Below are positions 54,801 to 64,000 of a stretch of DNA of 64,000 nt, in pieces. Numbering within the stretch: position 1 is the first letter of the stretch; every line of letters begins with the position of its first letter. This stretch comes from Geosiphon pyriformis (taxonomy: Eukaryota > Glomeromycota > Glomeromycetes > Archaeosporales > Geosiphonaceae). The stretch covers positions 283,925 through 347,924 of the forward strand of contig JAAOMT010000003.1 in the NCBI GenBank assembly GCA_016748015.1, written 5' to 3'. The notes below the pieces were generated by a model. The model ran no database searches. It was not told where the DNA came from and worked only from the letters and a program-made list of their open reading frames with translations. Position numbers and translations under genes: made by a program.

Positions 54801-57343
54801 TTGACAAACTCTCAGTAAACAGAAAGATACCCAGATAATAATGAGACTCTTCTTTTCTGGTAATAGAAATAGGCAAACTACTAATTGACAAAGAAGGGCA
54901 TACAATTTTACAATTAATAAGGATAACTATTATCTTGTTATTATTAATAGAAATGTTATTGATTCTAAAAAATTCACTAGCAATATTGAAAATGTGTTGT
55001 ATTATAGTCTGACTGCCACCAATCTAGATTGTATCATTGACAAAAGCACTAGCAGTGAAAAAAAATGTTAATTCAGCCTGAAATTTTACATGACCAGTCT
55101 TAACAAAAAAATGAAAATTTAATCTATATTTACACATACTTTCTTGTTTCTTGACTTCACATAAAAGAAGATCATAAAAAATGTGCCAAAAAAGAGATAA
55201 GAACACTTCCTCTTAATCTAAACTATCATGTACCTGATATTTATCTGTTAATTCAAAATCTGTTATAACTTTATTAACACAATTATTGTGAATATTACCA
55301 AAAAATCTAATGAATTTGTCACATATTTTAATTCTAACTAAGCTTTTTCTAAGATGCTTCTATCCAACAGAATTGTAAGCCTTTTGTATGTTTTGTAAGA
55401 CCAGTCAGAGTTCACAGTTCTTTTTTAAAGCATCCTCAATAACTGAACCAATGGCAAAAATGAGAGACTGTATTGTCATACCCTTTAAAACCAAAAAATT
55501 GTCTTCTCATAAAACATCAAAAATGCTGTATACCAAAGAGATTCTGTTCAAAAAAATTTTGGAAAAAATTTTGCAAGCAGTCTCAATCAAGACAATAGAT
55601 CAGGTGTTTATAAAAACTCCTTCTCACTTATATAGTTTGGAAATCATTGATACCCAAGCTTTCTTCCAAGTACTGAATACTGATTCATAAAACAAACAAA
55701 AATTCAGCAACACCAAAAACATATCCAAAATCATCCTGTTATAATGCTTCTAGAGCTTATTTGAGACCCCAAAAAAACCAGCAGCTTTGCTATTAGGCAA
55801 GCCAGAAACTATACCAAACAACTCATTAAAACTGACTGGATTTATTATGTCCAAAAAAGCATTATTAAATATGTATTTTAATGGTCGATATTAACAAGAC
55901 CAATCATCAGAAAAATCTGTTATTATCTTATACTTTCTAGTCCAGCTTTTTATAATCACATCTATCTTGGTCTTAATCAAGTTAGATTCCAGAATTAGTT
56001 TATTCTTAATGATCAAATAGTCTAAAACTATTTTTTAAAATAGACACTCTAGCATGCTTCTAATTATGTAACCTTTATTAACTGCAAAATTTTTTATTTA
56101 TCTATCAATAGCTGTCCTAATTCTTAACTTCTTAGCTTATAAAGATTTAGCAAACTTGGAGGCATAATATGACTTCTATACACCAAAAAAAACCAAATGT
56201 ACATGATCAAGATCTGTACCAGAATCCAACAAAGTCTAAACAGATAAAGCTTCATTGATGTTTAAGAATGTCTAATGGCCGATTAAAGACTTAAATACAC
56301 CATTAACACTCCTATATAAAGACTTAACTAATCTTGACACCAAAATTTCCAACTTATAAAACTTAGAAGACTCTTTGGTAAAAATACCATTAAAATTCTT
56401 GAACCATTTTTTCTTGAAATTTTATTTGTCAAGAGACACATCACCTTGTAAACAGTATTCCACATGGTATTCAAATTTATAAATCTCTCAGATACAAGAA
56501 ACTTATTGAAGAACATTGTTGCATTTATCACTATAAACTTCTTGAATCTGCACTATTTCACCTTATCAACATTTTTAACATCAAACTTCTAATGATCCCT
56601 ATTTGCTTGTTTGCAAAGAGAGTTTAGCTGCATATTCAAAAGTCCATCCAAACTCACAGACACAAAAACAGTTTAGTGATTAGTGTTAAAGTGTTCACTA
56701 ACATCCAAAATCTTACAACTCATTATTGTATTAACCAAATTTAAGAAAATAAATATGTAATTTATTGTTTTCTTAACATCTCTTAAATTTTTTCATGTAG
56801 AACTTTTTGCAACTAAACTTCCTGACAGAGAGTTTACCAACTTCAAATTGAGACATTTTTTGAAATTGGCACACCTGTATAAATCATTTTTGTGGAAATT
56901 TCTACCTAAGACAACAAAAAAAAACTTATTCACTGCTTTTGCAATTAAAAAGTTGACTTTTTTAGCCTAAGACAAACACACAGACAGCATAGCACCAGCA
57001 TAAAGCCCCAGAATTGAAACAAACAACTTATTTTTGAAAAGCAGTCTAATAAACAAAAGCCTACTAGCAATTTCTGAAACCTTATATATATGTTTTGTCA
57101 AAGCAATGTTTATTATAATTGCAATGCTAAAGCCCAAATAACCAGACTTCAAACCAGATGTAAACATTTAAATCCCATCAAACTTATTCACAATCTATAA
57201 ATAAACTCTACCTCTTAATTTTGTTTCTGTAATAATAAATACCAAATTTTTTATTTCTATATGTCAATAGACAATATCTACTTGTTTGGCAGGATTGTTT
57301 ATGCTTCTAACATTGCACATAGCTATTTTTCAAACTAAATCCG
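51835..57343 (-). pseudogene. LINE-F ORF2: endonuclease, RT, RNase H (broken)
   Basis: Endonuclease: FTSGLKSGYLGFSIAIIMNI-like residues near 57165 and LRLLFKNKLFVSILGLYAGA near 57020. RT: KAAGFFG and PNNA-like residues near 55785, LLWHIFYDLLLCEVKKQE near 55190, and SAFVNDTI near 55040 as the catalytic box with Asn for Asp; a stop follows. Then LAVLYLIVNYRIQFSF (about 54690) and LYGLKTFKQIQTKSKVASVV (about 54550). RNase H: FVYINRSLKDL near 53960 (VYTDGSL expected), ILAELQTIVLALKCVLS near 53810. The C-terminal zinc region is split by LTR-A. Where LINE-B has the ATGA start overlap, LINE-F has ATAA, so the start codon itself is lost. Confidence 0.85.
52318..53165 (+). repeat. LTR-A, solo LTR inserted in LINE-F (848 bp, inverted relative to 217)
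   Basis: On the plus strand it begins TGTTACAGTTTAAAAATTTA and ends TTCATAACA. Read on the minus strand it follows the LTR at 217 (CAATCAGTTTCTTATGAG, CCCACTGTTTGGGGTCTTCT). The flanking 4-mers are CCAC (52314-52317) and CCAT (53166-53169). The 23 bp array is at about 52425-52530. It is more diverged than the copy at 26269. Confidence 0.87.
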
Positions 57344-59312
57344 TTATTGAAAGAAAGAGAGAGCCACAAAACCCAAACCAGAGCACAACTGATCCAATCT
57401 TTTTAGAACTGAACTAATCAAAACCTCTAAAGCCACTATTTTTGATTTCAATTCATCCACTTTGACAGTCAGAACTTTTAAACTACTTAAACCAAACTCT
57501 AAAGCAGTAATTCCAACAACTGGTAGGAAGGGAGCAGGTGGGGCTGATAGATTTTCTATAATCATGTTCAAATTCAAATCCGAAACCAGAAAAACAGAAG
57601 CAGCCAGAAGAAAAACATAAGAGATAGATGACAAAAACACCAATTCAACAAAACTCAGTTTCTTTATAACAATAGACACCTGATCTGCCAAAAGCTCCAA
57701 AGAGCATTTCAAAGAAACCAAATGGTTAACCAAGCAAAAAACATTAAGAAAGGCAGAAACTATTGAATAGATTTTGCACTTAAAAACAAATCAGCACCAG
57801 AAAGAACCAAAAAGACCACTTAAGAAGAAAAACCACTAGCAATTTGGGCCCAAGTCCTACCACTAAAAGAAACTGAGTAAGCAATAAGCACATGTTTCTT
57901 CCTATATATATTGGCCAGACAAATCTGATTCTAAGAAGTTATCACCCACTTCTCATGACCACCAGAATTCTTATCCACTAAACAATCAAAAAAAACATGA
58001 CCAAATTGTTCACATAAAGCACAGCAAGCCAAAGAAAGACTAGTCCAACGCAGATTCACACCCTTAAAAATAGAAACAGAACCAACAGTAGCCAATCTGA
58101 ATGCTTCATTATCAAAGCAAATTACAACACATCTGTTAGAAACATATGTAACCAAATTACAGCTAATAACATAAGTTTTCTCATCATAAGAAGCCAATAG
58201 ATCAGAAAAATCATGGGTAATGATACTAACTAATAATATATATAGCAAAGTTTAATGTTGATCTTTAGATATCTATATTTGTTTATTATTGATTGCCTTT
58301 GTCACATGAACAGAGTTTTTTCTCATAAAAACTGACCATTTAAAAACAACCAAACTAGCTATATCTACTGACTCAAATTCTATCAAAACTTTTTGCCAAA
58401 GACAATCAGTTGTATCTTAATTGAAATTACCTTACCAAACTTGGAAAAAACTGACTCTACTGTTGATTTGAGAAGATCAACTGAGATCTCTTTAATGATC
58501 ACCTTCCAATCTGTATGGCTAATTGTTTTTTTTATGTCATCATTAATCAGAATTTTTTTACTAATTGCCAATTCTCTAGCCTTACTCAGACTTAATTCAG
58601 ATATAAATAAGAATCTGATGATTCTTAAGAATTTTGAGAGAACAAAAGCTTCCCCAAAACCATCAATCCAATAAAAAATTTTTTTAATAAACAACAACTT
58701 ATTACCAGAGGTTTTGTCAAGCATAGCAAAAAGCTCAACATTCAAAGCAAAAAATTTTTTTGAATCAAAATTCTAGACATTCTTAATATGTAATTTAATT
58801 AATAACAATTTCTTGGATTCCACAAATTTAGGCATTGGAAGTATCAATTTAGTACTATCATTACTCAAATTATCAAAAGAAAGCACATTCAACAGTCATT
58901 CCAAGACATAAGTCTTCATATGTGTCTTTTTCGGAGTAGTATCATCCATCATATTATTTATCTTAGAAATATTTGAATCAATATAGTTTATTTCTTTGGC
59001 AATTGTGTTTTTCATGTTTTCTATGTCTAATACCTTACTAATACTATTTTTTTTGCTGTTTATTTTACTGTCCTAAGATTTAGCATGCTCAATACTGGTA
59101 GCTTATAACATATTAGCAGACAAAAGTTCAGCTAATGAGTTCATTATAACATCAGAAGTCTTAGGTTTTTTCATTTTCTTAAATAAAAGACTGTAAGAGT
59201 ATATATTTTCAACACATGCTTTTTTATTATTATTAGACCAAGTCTTCAATCCAGCTGAAACTAAACCAAAACCACCAACAGATAAGCTTACTAGATTTAT
59301 TATAACAAAAAG
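57344..59312 (-). pseudogene. LINE-F ORF1: RRM-like and CCHC protein (broken)
   Basis: N-terminus: SSNIPLFVIINLVSLSVGG (about 59320-59260) and FKKMKKPK near 59175. Then MNVELFAMLDKTSGNKLLFI (58740), KVIIKEISVDLLKSTVESVF (about 58505-58445, RRM-like), MLYILLVSIITHDFSDLLAS (58245) and an intact CCHC knuckle CALCEQFGHVFFDC near 58025. The coiled-coil C-terminus reads LVSLKCSLELLADQVSIVIK and SKIVALEVLISSVLKRLDQL, with a stop at 57344. Several stops lie between the domains. Confidence 0.85.
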
Positions 59313-59425
59313 AGGTATATTAGAAGAAATGACTTAATGAAACAAAGAAAAAAAAACAAAAAAAAACAATATCTCCAAAAAAATTTTTTGCTCTTGTTAT
59401 GGTTAGGGGATCAACAAAAAAAATA

Positions 59426-59935
59426 ATTTAATAATTTAAATATTTTTAAATAGTAAAAATATATAAATTTTAGAAATTTAAATTTTAAATAATTTAAAAA
59501 TTATGCTATTTGTTTAGATTTTATAAAAATAAAATTGTTATATTAAATATTTATACTATTTATTTTGGCTAATAAAAAATATTTTCTGGTTTATAATTAT
59601 ATAACAATAATAAAATTGTAATTTATATTAATAAATCTGTAAAAAATTTGAAATTTAATTTAATAATTAATAGGATAATTGCTTATTTTAATAATTAGAA
59701 TGTAAAATTAGTGTTAAAATTTATAATAATATATTTTTATTTCTTATTAAGTTTACTATTATTGAATTAATTTTAAAATATGGTTTTAATAATAAAAATT
59801 ATATTATTAATACAAATAATTAGATGGTTATTATAATATATAAATTTGAATTAAAGCTTTAAAAAACTTATTTTAAAAATAAATATTGGCTAAAATATCA
59901 AAATTATTATTTTTTTTTTTTATGGATGCAATTAA
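59426..59935. other. AT-rich block
   Basis: About 500 bp of nearly pure A/T between the 5' end of LINE-F and the 3' end of LINE-E. I see no gene in it. Confidence 0.7.
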
Positions 59936-62900
59936 CAAATAAAGTCCAACTACTATTTAGTACATAAAGCCAAACTAAGAGACTTAAACTAAATGCAGCT
60001 CATGCACTTTCTACATGTGGCTAGCCATTCAGGCCAGACAAGACAACATTATACATCTAAAAGAACACACGGACTACTATCTAAATCAGAAAAAAAAAGA
60101 CAAGACCTATGATGGCCAAAACTAACAGCAAAAGAGCTAATAACACCAAGCATCTTCACCACCTTGCCGGACAACAAAGAGCTTATGCAACAAGACAAAC
60201 CAGAAATCAATGTGTTATTATCAATCAAATCCACAGCCTCCATTTTCACCCTATATGCAGACCTCACCAACCAGGTCTTTGAATAATACAACTCTAACAG
60301 TCTCCTTTTTACTCTCAAGAACCTCCATAGCCTCCACACACCAATTTCTCAGCACAAACCCCTTACATAGAACAGAATACAAGCCAACGTCCAAAAAACA
60401 CCAATCAAAAGACCGCAAAACAGCAGAAGACAACAAGCTACAAGATCCAGCAAATGACACCCAGTCAGCAAAAGCAGCAGCCAAAATTTTCCTCTGAATC
60501 TCTACATCATGGGAACATGTGAAAACATGATCTGACAACTCCACCTTATGACACAACAAATACAGCACACCAGGGTAACATTTATCATACAGCCGTTTCC
60601 TCACCACCACAGGCATCCAATGATACACAGCCTTTATCAAGTAGGTATGAAAACAGGAAGACCTTTGACTAGTAAAACCAGCAAGCATATGCGAATCAGG
60701 ATGCCATATTCTAATGATAGCTTCCCAATTAACAGTTTCAGTCAACATAACAGAAATCATGTCTTGACCAGGATCTGTCTCCTACTAAGCACAACAAATG
60801 GATCTATACAAATTCCGAACAAAATGACAAGCATTACCAGACACAGGTGTGTCCTCAGCAACCAAAAAACACTCATTAACACCAACAGGCAAAGAAAATC
60901 GAGAGAGAGCAGTGTCCCCAGCAGCAACATCTGCTCTAATATTGCCATGAACCCCAGAATGTCTCTTAATCTTGACCCAATAAACAAAAAGATTCTTGTC
61001 ACAAACCAAATTAAAAATCCAGTGTCTCTCCAACCAACATGAGAAGTGGAAATCAGGCACAGATAATGACATTTCAGAAATGCATGCATCAATGACCACC
61101 TAACTATCAGAATGCAATACAACAGAACAAGAAGAAAAAACGCACTCTAAAGCCAAAGTGATGGCCTGTAGTTTGGCCATAATAGAAGACAACAGTCCAA
61201 GAACCCTAATGCCAACACTCAAATCAATTGCAGGAAAATAAGCAGCTGCTCCACTGACTACATCAGCACAACCATAATTTCTAACAGAACCATCTGTAAA
61301 AACTTTAAAAGAACCAGACCAAATCTCATGCAACCCATTTTGAACAACAGAAAACTTTTTGGTATCTAAAACACTCAAACTAAAAGGACAAACAGACTTT
61401 ACAGAGATGGCCATAGAAACATTCCTACCACAAAGAAACTCAGACACCACCTTAAACCAGTGAGAAGTAGGACCTTTTGGATCCAGTTTTTTCTAGTGCC
61501 AAAAAGTCTTCCAATTCATAACACGTTCTTTTTTGTTAAACAGTCTATTACCAAAAGCCATACCAAACTGCTTTAACAAACAAACAGAATCGAAGAATAA
61601 AGAACCCCCCAGAATGGAAAACACAGAAAAGTAACCAGAACTATAGAATGCATTGGGCAAATTATTGGCCAGAGACAGCTCGTTACACAGAAAAATCCTA
61701 ACCACACCAGCCAGAAAATTATTTACAGGATTAACACACAATCTAACAGAAAACTGTAAAGAGTTCAGAGGAAACCATCCCAGAACCTGCAAATCAAGAA
61801 ACCTATGCTCAAACAAACGTCCAAGAACACCAAAAGAATTGGAAAATGAGATCAAAGCAGCCAACTTTCTTTCAGACTGCATCTGCTCAAAAGATTTTAG
61901 GCTGTACAAAGAGGGATGACACAAAGCCTCAGTGGGGAAATCACAAGGCAAACCAGCTTTGGACTTAAGACTCCTTCTCAACATTATATCCCATTTGTAG
62001 CATACAAATAATGAAACAAAGCTGAACTGAGTGTGATAGCTGACAATAGGCTGCGAAACGGCCAACACTAAATATGAAAACTGCTTGTCAGTAATAGCCT
62101 TTCTAAGAACCACATTAGTAAAAAAAACAAACATCAGAATGTGTCTTGGCCAGATTTGGCTTTGAAAGCCCATCAGTAGATAGAAAGATTCCCAGATAAT
62201 AATGAGCCTTACTCTTTTTAGTGATTGAGATGAGAAGACCACTAATACACAAAGAAGCAACTCTAACACCCTGATTGATCAGAATGGCCACAGTCTTTTC
62301 ATTGTTAATAGAAATGTCATTAAAGACAAAAAACCCACTTGCAATATCCAAAATATTCTGAGTAGCAGTTTGACAGTTTCTAACCCATATTGTATCATTA
62401 ACAAAAGCACCAGCTGCAAAATAAGAAGAGAACCCACCACTACTCTCAATATGGCCTGATCTTGAAACAAACCTGGAATCTATTTGGTATCCAAAAAACT
62501 GTTCATGCTTTTTAACTTCACACAGAAGTGGGTCATAAAAAATTCTCCACAAGAGGGGCAAGAAGACTTCACCCTGATCTAATCTATCATGCACCACATA
62601 ATCATTTGAAAACCCAAAGTCCGTCATTACCCTGTTAACTCTATTCTCATGGATGTTACCAAAAAATAACACAAATCTCACACATTTTGATATGCCACAA
62701 GCTTGCTCTCAAGTGGTGCCATCCAACCAAGTTGTATGCTTTGTGCATATTTTGCAAAACCAACCAAACCTCTCTGTTCTTTTCAAGGGCATCCTTGATT
62801 ACAGACCCAATTGCAAACACCAGAAATTGTGTAGAAGTACCCTTAAGCACTGAGAAATTATTACCTTGAAGAACACTGAACTTGCTACATGCCAAAAAAA

Positions 62901-63213
62901 TACAATCCAACAAAATCTTGAAGAAAATCTTCCTAGCCATCTTGATAAGAACAATGGGTCGAGTGTTTGTGAGAATTCCATCCCAGTCATAAGGTTTAGG
63001 GATCATGGAAACCCAAGCTCTTTTCCACAAAACAGGCACATTCTTTATGGTCAAACATGAATTCAGCAAACCCAAAAGACACTTCAACACCATGTCATCA
63101 CAGTGCTTCCACAACTCATTAGGAATACCAGACAGACCAGCAGTTTTGCCATCAGGTAAATTGTTAACCACTAAAAGCAACTCACTCATATCGATCGAGC
63201 ACATCACACCCAA
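59936..63213 (-). mobile_element. LINE-E, 3' half of a LINE cut by LTR-C
   Basis: It contains the 3' UTR (CATGTGGCTAGCCATTCAGG as in LINE-B) and ORF2 back to the start of the RT. At 63213 an LTR-C begins, and the missing 5' part presumably lies beyond the window. This is one of the least mutated LINE copies. Confidence 0.88.
60049..63213 (-). pseudogene. LINE-E ORF2: RT, RNase H and zinc tail (few breaks)
   Basis: RT: NNLPDGKTAGLSGIPNELWK near 63150, AWVSMIPKPYDWDGILTNTR near 62980, LVLQNMHKAYNLVGWHHL near 62750, DQGEVFLPLLWRIFYDPLL near 62560, catalytic box GAFVNDTIWVRN near 62400 (first Asp to Asn). RNase H: VFTDGSVRN near 61300, MAKLQAITLALE near 61170 (catalytic Glu of AELQ to Lys), SDS then a stop near 61105, and VKIKRHSGVHGNIRADVAAG near 60960, a good match to the final His/Asp motif. 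C-terminal CHKVELSDHVFTC near 60550 has lost its first Cys (LLCHK). Frameshifts near 62670, 62120 and 60255 and a handful of stops break it. It is the best template for RNase H and the C-terminus. Confidence 0.9.
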
Positions 63214-64000
63214 TGTTACCAGTAGAATTTTAGCTATTAATTAGCATGAAATTACTCTTATAATTCCTATAATTCATTAGTATATTAATATCATTTCAAA
63301 TTATCATTTATTATTTAATCAATTATCACATATCACGATTTAATTAAAATAATCTAATTAGTATAACAGAAAGTAGGATGATCAAATTACACAATATCCT
63401 GAACTTTGTAACATTCAAAAATTCGCCGAAATTTACAGAAATTTGCCAAAATTTACAGAAATTCGCCGAAATTATGAATAGTTCACCCAAATTAATCAAT
63501 AGTTCAGCGAAATAACTTGTAGTTCATCAAAATGTATCTTTAGTTCGCTAAAAATTGAGCAAAAAGAAAAAGTGCAAGTTCATAGACTAGTACTACAACA
63601 AGTTGTATAAAAGAAAAGCTTTTCTCTTCTGGAAAATGTATCTTACTTTAGATTTATCTCTTAAAACCATTTCTATATACACAAAAAGAAATAAATATCA
63701 AATAATTCGAAAAAACCAAATTTTTTAAACTATTGCACTTGGAAAATTCTCAAAACCCAACTAACGTTTTGAAATTGATTAGCTACCAATTTCAGTAAAC
63801 TGTTAGTGACTCCAGGCCTGGATAGAAAACGTTTCTCTTAACAAAATTCTATTTCTTTTACATTTCTTTTATTTTTCTTTTCTTTTCTTATTACAATTAT
63901 TAGAGTAGCCTACAGACAAGATTTCTGTAGAAGAGTTGACTTTCACAGCAAAGTAACTATACATTTTAGTGAGCTTCCAGATGAGCAATTCCTGGGAAAG
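63214..64000. repeat. LTR-C, partial, runs off the right edge
   Basis: It begins TGTTACCAGTAGAATTTTAG. The reverse complement follows 5940-6725, so this copy is inverted relative to the solo LTR in LINE-A, and about 200 bp lie beyond the window. The flank to the left is CCAA. It contains about 20 bp repeats at 63418-63475 (AAATTCGCCGAAATTTACAG-type) and at about 63478-63560 (TAGTTCRYCRAAAT-type). Whether it is solo or part of a full element cannot be seen. Confidence 0.85.

Larger units (their letters stand above)
51711..59425 (-). mobile_element. LINE-F, full-length but heavily decayed LINE
   Basis: The 3' end near 51711 shows the shared tail region (ACACATGACCAGCCATTCAA corresponds to the CATGTGGCTAGCCAYTCAG of LINE-B and LINE-E). 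The 5' end near 59425 matches LINE-A and LINE-B. ORF1 and ORF2 are in the usual order on the minus strand, with a solo LTR-A at 52318-53165. It is among the most mutated LINEs here. Confidence 0.88.

Overview
The window is very AT-rich, repeat-dominated nuclear DNA from a eukaryote, most likely a fungus. It holds Ty3/Gypsy LTR retrotransposons, APE-type LINEs with an RNase H domain, a FAR1/MULE-type DNA transposon, extreme AT blocks and almost no host genes. The Gypsy polyprotein plan (zinc-ribbon modules and a dUTPase between protease and reverse transcriptase), the LINE family and the MULE look like the repeats I remember from arbuscular mycorrhizal fungi (Rhizophagus, Gigaspora; Glomeromycotina). 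That assignment is inference from memory and was not tested by a search.

Layout. 1-216 is a Gag remnant. 217-4187 is the 3' part of a minus-strand Gypsy element (Gypsy-1: pol, a 3' ORF, polypurine tract, LTR-A), fused without a 5' LTR to LINE-A (4188-8550, minus). LINE-A carries a solo LTR-C. 8551-9780 is nearly pure A/T, followed by a decayed LINE RNase H fragment (9800-10110). 10111-14443 is the only stretch that looks like host DNA and includes a broken, unrecognised gene (13186-14443). LINE-D (14453-19216, plus) is internally deleted and carries a ~200 bp unknown insertion and a solo LTR-B. 19217-24345 is AT-rich and contains a decayed MULE (20440-22825) and a ~1.2 kb inverted repeat (23155-24345). 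LINE-B (24350-32015, minus) is nearly complete and carries a solo LTR-A. After another AT block, LINE-C (33671-50460, plus) is split inside its RT by a 10 kb Gypsy element, Gypsy-2 (37663-47669), with both LTRs. 49641-51522 contains an identical 931 bp duplication across an N gap, probably an assembly artefact. LINE-F (51711-59425, minus) carries a third LTR-A. LINE-E (59936-63213, minus) is cut by an LTR-C that runs off the window.

How the parts work together. Every coding element appears inactive. LINE ORF1 encodes an RRM-like plus CCHC RNA-binding protein, and ORF2 encodes endonuclease, RT, RNase H and a C-terminal zinc motif. ORF1 stop and ORF2 start overlap as ATGA, suggesting termination-reinitiation. 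Gypsy-2 encodes Gag, protease, two CxxC modules, dUTPase, RT/RNase H, integrase and a separate 3' ORF that Gypsy-1 shares. Nearly all damage is C-to-T (G-to-A on the coding strand): Trp, Gln and Arg codons became stops, catalytic Asp became Asn and zinc-ligand Cys became Tyr, which resembles RIP or deamination of methylated cytosines. All seven LTR insertion points have CA or TG at the centre of the 4 bp target site.
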